From positions 124,391-188,390 of the forward strand of contig QAOA01002208.1 in the NCBI GenBank assembly GCA_003255065.1: a DNA stretch of 64,000 nucleotides. The letters are read 5' to 3'. The notes under the pieces are model-generated. The model worked only from the letters and a program-made list of their open reading frames with translations, did no database searches and had not been told where the DNA came from. This document shows, piece after piece, positions 1-11,717 of this stretch (position 1 is its first letter; every line of letters begins with the position of its first letter). The translations under genes and the position numbers were made by a program. This stretch comes from Cercis canadensis (Eukaryota; Streptophyta; Magnoliopsida; Fabales; Fabaceae).

Positions 1-360
1 GGAAGAATAAATTGGGCTGGGTTTGCATTGGACTACTTAGTTAATAGAATTGTACAATTCAAGAGGAAAGAAGAAATGATTGTGAATGAGTGTTCATTTT
101 TTCTTGAGGTAAGTTGTGAAGGGTAATAATAAAATTGATAATCATAGTCATTGGTTATTTAGATTCATATAAATATAAGTTGTAAGAACTTTTTTTTTTC
201 ACTCCATTACAACTATTGTACATGGATTTAATGGAAATTGAAGGATTTAATGCTCCCTTACCAGGAATTCTTCTTAGAATCTTTGCATGGGATAACTATA
301 ATGCTCATAATTTTTCTCCTGTAGTGGTTGGAGATGAACATTATAAAGTGAGGAACATTA
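1..360 (+). pseudogene. N-terminal exons of a degraded Ulp1-type protease-like gene
   Basis: Two exon-like pieces can be read. The first, about 1-110, begins before the window, reads GRINWAGFALDYLVN and ends at a gtaagt donor. The second, about 203-360, reads MDLMEIEGFNAPLPGI followed by LLRIFAWDN. The pattern (an 'NW..F.LDYL...I..FK' stretch, then an 'IP-RI-AW' stretch) resembles the region upstream of the protease domain in plant transposon-associated Ulp1-like proteins. This is a family impression from memory, not a search result. The better supported protease domain of what is probably the same gene lies at 8582-10140 on the same strand, separated by inserted repeats. No intact reading frame links the parts. 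Confidence 0.35.
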
Positions 361-1710
361 ATATAAATGAGAATTTGAAAATGTAATTGAATGTTTGTTA
401 TATTTGCAACTTTGATAAGTTTTATTCATATATTTATAAATTATTTAGGTGGCGTACATGTTATGTGGAAAGGAATGACACCGATTTGAATATACAAGTG
501 AAGGGTTTCAAGTAAGTTTTTATTAAAGGCAATGATTTGGGTTTTGGTGTTAATGATAAATTTAAATGATTGAGTTTATTATGAGAAATTGGTTTTTAGT
601 AATATTGTTACTAAAAATAAGAATTGTATATATTGTTTTATGTTTGCAAGTGGGTTTAAATAAATTAGAAAGATGTGTAAAGGTTTTGTATAGTGAAATT
701 TGCATTTTGCGTGAAATATGTGAGAACCCCACCTCTAGTTTAAGGAAATGTGACAGAAATCACTTGAGGCATAGGAAGGCAATGTGTAATTAGTGATGAA
801 ATTTTGTTTTTTAGGTTAATAATGTTAGCAATTAAAGTGTACAATACTTATTTTTCATCATCACTTTTAGGTTGAAAAAAAATTTACATGGGAGATTACT
901 TGGTCCAAGAGTGGGTAGAAGATGACAAATTGCCAAGATGAGGAAAATGGTTGTTTGCGAGAGGAAAATAAATTGATATAGATAGAAGTTAACAGTCATT
1001 GGCATAGTTGAACCCTTCATTTCAACAATATTGTACATGTCAATGACTAAGTTATTTAGGTGGTAGGAGATGACTTTTCATTGCAATTATATGTCATGTA
1101 TTTATGTGATATTGTTGTAACTTTAATTATGGAATTAATCGATGTGTCAACACTGTTTATTTTTGGATTAAAGGAATAAATTTATGAATGCAATTATTGT
1201 TTGTTGATAATGTTTAGATTACATTTAAAGAAGATGGCCTATTGTCTTCCACTATTTGCAGGGGGCTATGTTGGTTTATGGATGAATTATTTGATTTGTT
1301 CAATAGACATGATATATTTGATAGGTTGCAACATTATCATGTCAAAAATGTTAGGTTGCTGTTAGTGTGAAAGCATAAGTTGAAACATAGAAGCATTTAA
1401 TAGGTCAAGACATACGTTACGAATCCAATAAAAATGCTACTAGTTTCATGTGTCATTTCAATGGCTATAGCAACTGAGAAAGTAGCTGCAGCCTATAACC
1501 CTAAAAACATAATTGAAGTAATAATTTCAAACATAGAAGCATTGATTCCTTGGAGATAATAATATTATTCCAAAATGGCTTCCATCCAACAACCCCAATA
1601 TCTTTTTGTTCTTGTGTGAGTTGTCCCTTAGTGTAACCCATGTTAAGTTATTTCCTTGTTGCTTCTTTGGTGCAATTGTTATGCATTCTTTTCATTCCCT
1701 AGGCTTATGA
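361..1710. other. AT-rich gene-poor stretch
   Basis: No convincing coding region. A short open stretch around 440-510 (beginning GGCGTACATGTT and ending at a gtaagt-like site) may be another exon of the broken gene at the window start, but it carries an in-frame stop. The rest is AT-rich and probably intron or spacer. A sequence TATGA at 1706-1710 forms the left target duplication of the following solo LTR. Confidence 0.4.
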
Positions 1711-2922
1711 ATGTTTGATAAGTGGATTTTATATCCATTATTTAGATGTTATCCGCTTAGTTTTTAGTTAGTATTTGAGGTAATTTTCAATGTTATTCTC
1801 ATGTCTTTGTGGTTATTTTGTAGGAGAATACTAATAGGAGGTCTATAGGACGAAATGGTAGCGTTTTAGCATGTAAACGGGGTGAAATTTAGTGTGTTAG
1901 GCAGAAAGTTAGCACCCAGGTGCTGCAGCAGTGTAATTTGTGGAGCTTGGATAGAAAGTCAACTCTTAGGCGCTACCTTGCTACCATATAATGGGTTTTT
2001 GCATAATTTTCCTGCTTTTTTTGTCAATTTTTGACCTTAAGACATTTCTTAATGTAATTAGACTTCCTAAGACATATAAATAGATATTTTTAGGATTATA
2101 TTAGGGTTCCACATTGTTTTATGCAAGAGGCAAACAAGGAAGGGAAGATCAAGCTTCAAAATGAGGATTTCATCATCAATTATCAGCTTCAATGAGTTTG
2201 TCTCACCTCTTTCTCCTGTACTCATGTCTGAATTTAGTGTGAACATGTTTTCAGCTTTTGTCATGAACTAATTCTCCCTTTTAAGGCTACGATGTAACCT
2301 AACTATGAATAGTTGCATTTTCTTAATGAATTCATCTTTAATGTATATTTTCTACTTTAGTGTTTATCTCTAATCTTAATGCATCTAATTAACTAGTCAT
2401 ATTTAATTAGTTGTTAGGTTAATTATAATGAGATCAAAAAAAGATTTGTGTGTCTAGTTCATTGGGATAGATACTATAGGTTGTATGTAGGATAGAAATA
2501 TATCGTCATAGTTTGTGTAGTCAATTAAAGAGATCTATAGATACGAATAAATTTTCTGGTTATTCGTAATTCACATAAACATATAATGAGTTCATAACTT
2601 GAGAATATTTTCATTTGACCTCGAGATAGGCTAATGAATAAATTAGGGAATCTCAGCTAGCAATTAGAAAGATAATTGGAGATTAAGAATTTAAAGAAAA
2701 AAAACCTGGATTAGTTATGATAAAATCAAAAACCCTAGATTTTTCTCATATAAATCTCTATCTGTTTAAGTGTTTTTGTCTTTAAATTATTGCTTGATAT
2801 ATAATCTTCATTGTCTAGATAAAATTAAGATTGACTCAATTTTGGTACTTAGTAATCATAGTTCTCATGGGACAATACTTAATTCATCATTATATTAATT
2901 GATCGCGATACGTGCACTTGCA
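1711..2922 (+). mobile_element. Solo LTR (Ty3/gypsy-like), about 1.2 kb
   Basis: The 5' end contains TGATAAGTGGATTTTATATC, a form often seen at plant gypsy LTR starts, and the 3' end carries GATCGCGATACGTGCACTTGCA, which resembles plant gypsy LTR tails. TATGA occurs just outside both ends (1706-1710 and 2923-2927), as expected of a 5-bp target duplication; the left boundary is uncertain by one base because TG starts at 1712. A TATA-like CATATAAATAG near 2074 points to the + strand. No internal retrotransposon genes are present, so this is read as a solo LTR left by LTR-LTR recombination. It breaks the Ulp1-like gene. Confidence 0.7.
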
Positions 2923-2927
2923 TATGA

Positions 2928-3954
2928 TTTTTGCGTGGCAATGTGTTTTTTCTTATGTTCTTGAACTATTTTTAGAATGTAGAAATTAAGTCATCTTAGG
3001 TGTATTGAGCATCATAAGTTTGTCTTGGGGCTAATGATTAGTCTATTTGTGACCAATTTAGGATGTGATGAATTGCTTGTTGATTTTTATATTGAGTCAT
3101 TCTAGTTCTTTCCATGTAGGAAAATGTTGAGGATATGATGAACTATATCATGATCCTTTAGCACTTATAATATGGTTTTTTCTTTAAATATGAATATTCA
3201 TTTATAAATTCTCTCTCACTACTGAATTCATCTAAAATAACGAAAGTTGTACTAAAATTTCATACTATATGTGTTTCTTTTCTAACATTAAACTTCAAAT
3301 GAACATAAATGCCTTCTTAAGTACAATGAGGGTCTTTCAAACGAATATAATCATACATGATCTCGTGGAGAGTGCTAGTGCATCTTGGTTGTGTTGAAAA
3401 TATGGTATTTGTGTCATGAACAAGCAAAGCACTTAGTACATTCACATGGTAAAGCCTATAGATTCCATGTTTTGCAATTAAGTTGTCCCTTCCTACTAAT
3501 CTAGTGGTAAATATGGGGTGCCTTGAATAATCTTCATTAATTTGATCATTTATCGTAAAATTCATAATTAGTGTCCTAATTCTCTATCTCTATGTATGTG
3601 AGAAAGAGAGACAGACAAACATAGAGAGGTATACTTGCATTTCAGCTAATGTTCAAGATGCAATTGCAACTCTCAATTTATGTGTTGTCCCTAATTACAT
3701 TATCAAGTTCAAACTTGATTTGCCAAGTGGTTCATTGATAAGTGTTATCATCTTTTCTTCTGTAGTTATAGATTCTTGAAAAATTACTAGATATTATGTA
3801 ATTTATAACTAGAAACAAATGCAATTCTTGATTGAAGATAGCATGCAATAATCTTCAACCATGTTAAGCAAAAACTAATGTCATAAGAATCAAACTTGGG
3901 AACTTGAGCAAAAAAATAGTCCTTAGAATAGTTACTAGCATGAATTATTGATAA
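2928..3954. other. AT-rich sequence, no gene seen
   Basis: Both strands were read and no domain was recognised. Short open frames here (for example on the - strand at 3317-3565) show no family similarity and no exon-like borders. Confidence 0.4.
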
Positions 3955-5265
3955 ACAGTATTTTTATGTGTTGTTTGACCTTCATTGTCTAGTATTTTTC
4001 ATCTTCTCCTATACTTAATTTCATGACTTAGGCCATATTTTGTGATTTGGTTCCATGTTAGGCTTTAGTGTTTTTGTCATTCAACATTGTCTTTTTCACC
4101 CTGTCTTGGTATTTTAGTCTTATCTTGAGTTTCTGATCTCTAAAAGTTGTGATTTTGGTATTGTAGGAAAGCTAAGACACAAAGCTACAGCTCTTGTGAA
4201 GACTTAATTTCCATCTAGAGGTGTCTTAGTGGTTCCCTAACCCAAAGAAGTCAACACTCGGACTTGTGGGCCAAGCCCACTTATTCAGGCCCATTTCCCT
4301 CATATGAAGTCCAATCCATGCAAGTGAGAGCTCATTTTGAAGCTAAAAGGCAAGCCTACACAGAGGGGTAGTTTAGTCATTGACCATGGCCAGTTATAGA
4401 TGCTAATTAGGGTATAGAATGGTACAAATCTGAAAGGGAGGCAATTGCTTTCTTTGCCTTTTTTGGTTTTTTAGAAACATTTTTCCCTTTTTGTTTTTGA
4501 CCGTTCTATTGCTTTCTTCCTCCATTGGAGCTCAGATTTGATGACCATGGAGGAGTAGAACTTCTATTACTGAGCTAGACTCCTAATTGAATTCGGTTTG
4601 ATTTTGAGATTCTGTATTTATTTAATTCTAGTTTTAATACAATTCTGTTCTTCTTTGGATTTCTGTCTTGCTTCGGTTTTGTATGGATTGATGGAGATTT
4701 CTGTTATTCACATGAATTTTGAGGTATGAAATGAAATTTAAATTAATAAATCTTTTTTCTACTACATGAATCTAGAGAATGTTTGCTAATTGAGGTTCAG
4801 TTTTAGGTTAAACAACTAATTGCTAATTCTATGTGATTAAAAAAATTAGTGATGTATGTGGTTAAACCGGATTCTGAATGATAATTCAGTAGGAACATTT
4901 ATTTATAATTAGAGATTTCGGTCGTGACTAAGCTCAATTAGCAGTGCTACATTAAGACTTGATTAATCATGTTCAATCTAGGATGAATCAAACCAATTAT
5001 TGATAGATGTTTAGTGAGGTTGCGTTTTTAATTAATTGAATTAATCTCTGTTCAATTCTACAATTTACATTTGGCAATTTAATTTGTGTTTGAAAATCTC
5101 TAATTAGTAGTCTTGAAATTGTTAATTAGTCATTGCATTCCCTGAGAGACTTCCCGGATCAGCCCTGTATTGCATTTTTTATAGGGAATTTGGTTTAATT
5201 TTGTTGGAACGCGATAATTCCAATTAATTATGCAAACCAAATCTGCATCAGGATACAATTATGTA
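3955..5265 (+). mobile_element. LTR-like repeat block, ends not resolved
   Basis: The block has the texture of a plant gypsy LTR: a T-rich first third with a 'ttgtaggaaagc' segment, GGCCCA-rich text near 4270-4300, then T-rich leader-like sequence, then a tail with ggaacgcgataa near 5207 and ...CTGCATCA near 5250. I could not find a matching target duplication, so the boundaries are approximate and the class is an inference. It lies within the same broken gene as the flanking insertions. Confidence 0.35.
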
Positions 5266-5559
5266 TACATGTCTCACAATCTATACTGCCTGAATCTACA
5301 AAATGCTTAGAGATGAGCAAGGTCTAAGAGTAGAATAAATGACATCACAAGTAAGCATCTTTGTTAGACTTTAGAAGGTCCCATGAATATGCTTATATTT
5401 CATCCTAAGCTTACCAACCAAAATGTCGTTTGAACTTTTCCTTTTGCGTAATTGAGTCACACACTCTAACATGATAGAATCACATTTCAATTGCCACAAG
5501 TGTATATGAACCAAGATCGACATTGAAGGACTTAAAAATCCTATTCAATAGCATTCTAT

Positions 5560-5904
5560 AAGGTATGACTCTAGTCTGTAGTTTGCTAGCCGATGGTGCA
5601 TGAAGTCAATCTCAATGTGGCAGGATTAGCTGTTGCAGATTCACCATCACAGTTTCGTGGTGATAAGGTACTATTTTTGTGTCATATCTCTTCTGAATAT
5701 AATAAGAGGTAAAAAATTATTAATAACTATCATTTGTGATTATCACTAAGATAAATTCAAAATAGAAACACGCACAATCATGAAAATGCTCTTTGATACA
5801 CCGATGAACTTGGCTAGTACACCAAGTTCTTCTATGATTTGGAGAAATTACACATTAAAGATAGTTGATGGACAAGATGGGATTACAGTGGATGATAATG
5901 ATAA
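5560..5904 (+). pseudogene. Internal exon fragments of the Ulp1-like gene, upstream of a hAT insertion
   Basis: A piece ending HEVNLNVAGLAVADSPSQF before a gtactat donor (about 5600-5660) and a piece reading MKMLFDTPMNLASTPSS (about 5780) can be seen. The second runs straight into the hAT element. Its continuation, NRRKIIPHLEHDYFSKV, is found on the other side from about 8370, so the transposon landed in an exon or former exon. No known domain was recognised here; assignment to the Ulp1-like gene rests on order and strand. Confidence 0.4.
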
Positions 5905-6296
5905 TTAGATGTGGGTAACGGGCCAGCCCAGCCCATTAGGACCGAGCCCAATCGGGCCACGGGCCAAAGTGGCACAGTTCTAATTGGGCCAGCAAAATCC
6001 CAGTCCAGCTTGGCCTATTTTGGGCTATAGGGCAAAACGGGCCAACATCTAGTTTTTGATATTTTTTTGTTATGCTTATTTTTTAGAGAATATAAGAACA
6101 GATTGATTATAAAACATTAAATATTGACATAATTAATGAAAATACAAACTCAAATAGACAAATAATAATAAACTACTAAAGTATTATCAACCACATACTA
6201 ATCAAAAAGTATTTAGCACAACAATCAAGTCACTTGAGTCTTGACTAAAACAAGTATAATAAATTACTAATGTTTCAAAACTCTTGTATTTCATTA

Positions 6297-6479
6297 TGGA
6301 CATTTGTGCAAATGACGCCATAAATAATTTGTTCCACACTTTGTCGTATGTATATGATAAACTTTCTCACAAGCTTTACATTTTGCACAAGCTCATAGTA
6401 ACTCATTCTCATCTTCTACATCAACATTTTTAAAATGTTTCCAAATAGTAGGTCTTCTAGAGCCACTAGCATCTCCCAT
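6297..6479 (-). pseudogene. hAT transposase N-terminus with BED zinc finger (broken)
   Basis: Read on the - strand from an ATG at 6479: MGDASGSRRPTIWKHFKNV, an in-frame stop, then ACAKCKACEKVYH and KCGTNYLWRHLHKCP. This is the BED finger layout (W..F, CxxC, then GT..L..HL..C) used by hAT transposases for DNA binding. One stop lies between the aromatic motif and the cysteine pair, so it is not translatable as it stands. It lies 3' of the hATC fragment in transcription order, the reverse of an intact gene. Confidence 0.7.
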
Positions 6480-6699
6480 AATTCTGAAGAATAAATAATA
6501 ATCAAACTCATAACCAAGTTTAAATGATCATAGTTCAAACCAACAATCAAACAATGAAGTATAAATAACATTCAAAGCAACAAAACTAAGTAGCCAAATC
6601 AAAGTATCAAACCAACAAAACAACAACCAAATAACAAGTTTAAAAAACTAATCAAATTATGAAATCTCCTAATCTTTTTCTTCCTCATCATTGTCATCA

Positions 6700-6965
6700 A
6701 TAATAATATTTGACTCATCTCTAAAAAGACATAGATTCTCAATATCAGTTGAATCATTATTATCATCACCTACAAAACCAAGTAGTCAATTACGTGTGCA
6801 TAGGAAAGCTTGTAATGTTTCGTCAAGCATAAAACTTATATATTTGTTCAAAACAAGAAAGCTAATACTAAAAGCGGATTCCGATTCTACGGTACTTATT
6901 GGAATGCTCAATATATCACAAATCATCCTTACAATATCACTAAATGTATTACTTCGGTCTTTTCA
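6700..6965 (-). pseudogene. hAT transposase C-terminal dimerisation (hATC) fragment
   Basis: On the - strand it reads SIPISTVESESAFSISFLVL, then NKYISFMLDETLQAFLCTRN and a stop. The family consensus has SIP.S.V.SE.AFS...R.L...R..L.P...EAL.C..dWL. The match is clear across about 50 residues. The usual tryptophan after CTRN is replaced by a stop. The acidic tail that follows (DDNNDSTDIENL) is common at hAT transposase ends. Confidence 0.75.
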
Positions 6966-8361
6966 ATAAGCCAAAACATCAAAACTTCATGTAATTGTGA
7001 TCCTTGGCTCTTCCAAATAAACATCAAGTTGAGATTTTCTGGCATTGTTAGTCTGTTGACAATCAAATTCTTAAAAATCCTATCAAATGATCAAATTAAT
7101 ATTTAATTTACATCATAATATTGTGTAATCAAAAGGCAGACAATAAAAATATTTTTTAAAAAAAATTCAAGAGTAAACTTACATCATAATATAGTGTAGG
7201 CAATTTCTCTTTTCATTTCTCTTCTCTAATAATACTTGGTGATTGACTCACATTGAAAGAAGTCTTTGAAGTTGTTGCATCCTTATTGACATACTCTTCA
7301 AAAAGTACATACAAAGTCTTCTTCAAAAAGTACATAAAATATGGTGCATTAGCAAATTCAGTACTTTCATATAGCAATAGACAAAGTAAGTGCTTCTGTG
7401 AGCATGAACAACAATAACATTAACTAAAGAAAAATTTCAAAAAAAGCAAATAAATTTTGTGAATTTCATATGAAAAGTAATGGCATTCCACCATTTCAAA
7501 AGCAAAAACCTAGGCATTCAACTAGAAATCCAAGACCAAGTTAACCCAAGCAAAAATAATGAACCTATGATACATAACTGACGTTCAAAAATAACCAAAC
7601 AATACATTTAACATAAAGAATTGAGCAAATAAACCTTGCTACTGGGAACTTAGAAATAGAATAATGATGTTCAACAAACCATGGTCACAGTTCACCGAAT
7701 TTGTCATCAAAGCAAAATAGGAAGAGGACAAAATCATAAATTAGAATCAAATGGAGCTTACTCAACCAAGAAGTGGGTTCTGCTATGATTCTGGGTTCTA
7801 TTGCAAGTTTCCAGCGATGGTTTGCCTTGGGCTTTTGATTCTAAGTTTTCTGAGAAAGAGAGAGAGATTTGCGAGTGAGCCTTGGACTTTTGATTTTAGG
7901 TTCTACTATCATAGTTGATGCTTTTATGCGCAATATTTTAGGGGGAAAAATTCATAAAATGTCCAACATTCAATGGCACAGAGTAACAAAGAAAGAATTC
8001 TACACTTACAGTAGGAAAAGGAGAGGCGTCGGTGCTGGTGCTGGCTGTGTCAATGAGGAGAGGCAGATAGGGGGAAAAGAAGAAGTGGTGCTGGATTAAG
8101 GCTCTTGATTGACAACAACGATAAGAGAGGGGGAGGCAGAGAAGTGGAGTTAGGGCTGTTAGATATTGCAAAATGAATCAGATGCTACGCAAATGGCAAT
8201 TGAAAGCTGAAGCAAAAAAAAAAAAAGACCAAGTAGGCAAACCCGGCCCGAACCCGATCGGGCCCGACCAAAGTGACCCAATTTTAAACGGGCCTATAAT
8301 TTTAAAATCTAACCCACCATCTTATTGGGCCCCACCAAGCTTGACCCATTTTACCAGCTCT

Positions 8362-10140
8362 AATGATAACCGTGTTGGAAGCAATAGGAGGAAAATTATA
8401 CCTCATCTTGAACATGACTATTTCTCCAAAGTGATCTAGTTGACAGACCTTAAAACTTTTATGATTCACATTACCTTTATATTGCCTCTTGTTTCAATTA
8501 ATTATATGTTAATGACAACCATTTACTGCCAAATTGCTTGTACTGTCTATAACAAATCAATTTTGTTTGGTTTTTCTATGACAGTTTATGAAAATTACTT
8601 TTCATCCAACTCATGAAGTGTTGCTGAACCCCACTGGACTTCAGATTGCTACTTATATTTTTTTATGTTGAGTTAAATGAAGAATACATCCAACGCCTTC
8701 CTTTCATACACCTAAATAAGTTTTTTATTTATCTTAAGTCATTAACATTATTTTTTTTAATGATTAATCAAGGAACAACTCAACTCATTCTTCTGGTGGT
8801 ACTGCAACCAAGGAGCTGTTACTAGATTTTTTATTGCTGGAAAACAAAGTTCATCCGCATATGTGTAAATCTTATTACATTGCATTAAATATACTTTGTT
8901 GGTTGTTTATTCCTAATTATTATTTTATTTTGTAGGCTATAAATTTGGTAAGTTGCATGCAAACTGTTTTGCAACAAATGGAGAAAACTATTTCTGTTTA
9001 GTGGCCGCCACTAGATTTTGTTGAAAATTGTGTTTTACTTGGAGTATTTGTGTTCATATTAGTCATGTCTAATTCATAAAAGACAAAAAAAAAATAATTA
9101 AATGTACTCAGTTTATATATTATGTATAACATCAAAAGGTCCTAGATGATGCTATGACAGTGGATCGTGCCTTAAAAGAATTTGGCGATTACTTCATGCC
9201 AATACCTGCTAACTTGAAAAAAATAATATAGTTCAGACCATTTTGCAAATGAATATTTTTATATTCATTCATAATTATGTAACTATTATAAAACCTCTGA
9301 ATCTCATAATGCATATATTTATAACCTTACAAGATGATGGTGAGCATTAGTATCTTGCAATTGTTATCATAAATGAAAAAAAAAGATTATGTACGTGGAT
9401 TCTTTCCCAATGTTTGGTAGGATGACAGAAAAGAAGATGATGATACACAAAATGGTAAGATATTAATAAATGTTTGACAACATAGTATATCAATTAAAAT
9501 ATATTTTTTTTTACTTTTATACATTGTTGTGTATATATGTTGGACAATTATTCCAACCCCAGTAGAAAATTCTCAAATAATCCATTACATTGCAGACTTG
9601 TTTCTTAGAGAATGTGTTACTTGACCCCTTATTTTACCAATACCACCTTGTTTTGTCAATGTGAGATCTTACCAAAGCTATTAACATGCCCATACTAAAA
9701 GATGAATTAGTGCATCTATCCTTATATTTCAATTATGTTTTTTTAAAGGACGTATCCTCACATGTTTACTTAATTTAATTATGGGTCTTGTTTCTATATT
9801 AGTACTGACAATGGAGTCTGGCTCCCTGAATGGCTAATCTTTTGTCTTTCTTATGATACTTTTGACATTTTAGTAGGTATTTAATATTGTTAAAACCAAG
9901 ACAAATATTGATATATCTCTATAAATTTAATTTTTCATCAAGTAGATGTATGTAATAATTATTTCTTATTACAATACAAATCTTTTTTCATACATATTTT
10001 GTAAGTAGCTTAACAAAAAATCTGCAATGATGCTTCTGACATATAAGCTTATTTTTTATCGCTTTAATGAATTGAGAGAAGCAGTTATGGAGAAAGCAAG
10101 ATTACATTGGGAGGAGAAGCAGTTGGAGGTGCTGAATTAA
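8362..10140 (+). pseudogene. Ulp1-type (C48) cysteine protease-like domain, inactivated
   Basis: Exon-like pieces lie in order: FMKITFHPTHEVLLNPTG (8582), EQLNSFFWWYCNQG (8772), DDAMTVDRALKEFGDYFMPI (9139), DDGEH-stop-YLAIV (9335), KIMYVDSFPMFG (9385), TDNGVWLPEWLI (9804) and RFNELREAVMEKARLHW ending at a stop (about 10070-10138). In Ulp1/SUMO-protease-like families the catalytic motifs are H-W near 'HWYL', an Asp in 'DS.P' and Cys in 'DCGVW'. Here the His and Asp are visible, the Trp codon after His is TAG, and the Cys position is Asn. Introns between the pieces are AT-rich. It is a pseudogene, probably the C-terminal part of the gene starting at base 1. Many such proteins are carried by plant transposons. 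Confidence 0.6.
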
Positions 10141-10229
10141 TTGATTCTATCATATCCAACTTTCTGTCTAATATGTTTATGTAATATATCGTGCAGTCTA
10201 AATTAGTTGATCATCACGGTGCATGAATC

Positions 10230-11245
10230 TGTGAGCTAGTAGTAAATGAACTCACTTATTCTAAGGATGACCTATAACAACTTTTCTCATCGATAAATCA
10301 CCATAAGTAATAACGCATGTAGGACACTTTCCATTCATAACCTTAATAAATGATCTTAGCAGTCATATATAAGTCTCATATCTTTCTCATCAACAACTAA
10401 AGTACTATTAGAAACAACTGTCCTACAATGATGATTCACACAAGACAAAATCACGAATGGTTTATTGATACATTGGTGAGGTATGTGGTGTGAAAAGCTA
10501 GAACATCTTCAAACTATTCATAATCTAATTTACTTATTCCATCACACCAAAACACATTCTCTAAATGACTTTCTTTATCAACAGTGTAATTTTTGAAGAA
10601 TAAATCATACGAATTCAATAATCATTCGAAATAATTGATTATAGTCATGAAATCATTTGGAGCACTTCTCTTTTCACGCAATACTTGGTTGTATATGTCT
10701 TTCATCTTAAAGTAAACTCTATCATATATGCCCATAAGAAGAGCAATGTAACTTACTATTGCTGAAATTTTAATACCCGCATTTCTCATACTATTGATTA
10801 AAGCTATATTACCACTTGTTAGTTTTTTATATTCTCACAGTAACCAAATATGCTTGTTATCTATCAATTCATGACAATGGTCATCATTAAACTGACAAAC
10901 GTACAATTGCCTCATATCCTCATTAATATGAACACGCATTTATATTTTATAACTAAAACGGGTTAGAGGTCTAGGTTGGTAACATCTACCTTCTTTGTTC
11001 AATGAAGAACTCGAGCACTTCCCTTTTGTAATTCTTTCAAATTATTTACCCTTGTTTATTATACCCAACTTTATATTTCTGAACACCAAAGCCTTTTGCA
11101 AGTGCATAGTTTACATAAAAGTCGTATGCATTATTAGCATTGACAAATTTCATTTTTATAACATTATCACATCTCATTTTAGTTATCTTTATCTCATACG
11201 TAGCATTTATATTACAAAAATTGTCAGTTTCTCCTCCATTCATGT
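10230..11245 (-). pseudogene. FAR1/FHY3-like (MULE-derived) transposase remnant
   Basis: Read on the - strand, from the right: a FAR1 DNA-binding-like end (GVQKYKVGYNKQG, VHINEDMRQLYVCQFNDDHC, then HELIDNKHIWLL), a middle part (KLTSGNIALINSMRNAGIK, REKRSAPNDFMTIINYFE), then the MULE core (HLENVFWCDGISKLDYE, DVLAFHTTYLTNVSINHS) and MNGKCPTCVITYGDLSMRKV-like text. Several stops and frameshifts interrupt it. The first catalytic Asp (normally in AFDTTY) is His, and the Asp of 'TDGD' is Tyr, so it could not act as a DDE transposase even if joined. The zinc-binding C-terminal SWIM part is not seen. Whether it came from a domesticated FAR1 gene or a MULE copy is not resolved. Confidence 0.72.
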
Positions 11246-11276
11246 ATTAATTAAACATGTCAAAATATTAATTTAG

Positions 11277-11717
11277 TAATAATAATCACAATCAATTTAA
11301 TTCATGCTTCTACTCAAAGAATATAGACACATCCTAAATGAGTCAATATTTCTACCAAAATCACTCATGTTTACAATTATTATCTAAACATTATTATCTA
11401 CAGCTTTTATACAATAATTCTACACATAGTTATATATTTCAACTCATTCAATACTAAATTACATGATTTTGATAATTAACTTTATCTTTTCATATTACAC
11501 TACATAAAATTACACTACTTAAAAAAATATAACACATATACTCATATATACAATTCATGAATCAACAACTTTACTATGTTTCAGAAGATATATCTAATTA
11601 AAAGCATCATTCTAGCTTTAAATCTATACTCATACTTATTATTTACATGTTTCATAACTAATATATTTACAAAATAATACTAGCATGGTTATCATCTCAG
11701 TTAAAATGTATTCCTAT
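11277..11717. other. AT-rich spacer with left target duplication of the next LTR
   Basis: Very AT-rich, no coding signal seen. CCTAT at 11713-11717 is the left copy of the target duplication of the solo LTR that follows. Confidence 0.5.

Larger units (their letters stand above)
5905..8361 (-). mobile_element. hAT-family DNA transposon, degenerate, with 8-bp target duplication
   Basis: AATGATAA flanks the element perfectly at 5897-5904 and 8362-8369. The left end reads TTAGATGTGGGTAACGGGCC and the inverted right end AGAGCTGGTAAAATGGGTC, an imperfect terminal inverted repeat of the hAT type. GGGCC/GGCCC blocks lie just inside both ends (5928-6040 and 8243-8335), typical of subterminal binding sites. 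Two transposase fragments on the - strand (a BED finger at 6297-6479 and a hATC dimerisation region at 6700-6965) confirm the family. About 1 kb to the right (7000-8160) has no recognisable coding sequence and may be former intron or leader. Confidence 0.88.

Noticed and set aside
8173..8439. 88-codon frame across the right end of the hAT element
   Set aside because: It joins transposon terminus (poly-Lys from an A run, GP-rich from GGGCC blocks) to host sequence; it is a composite, not a gene.
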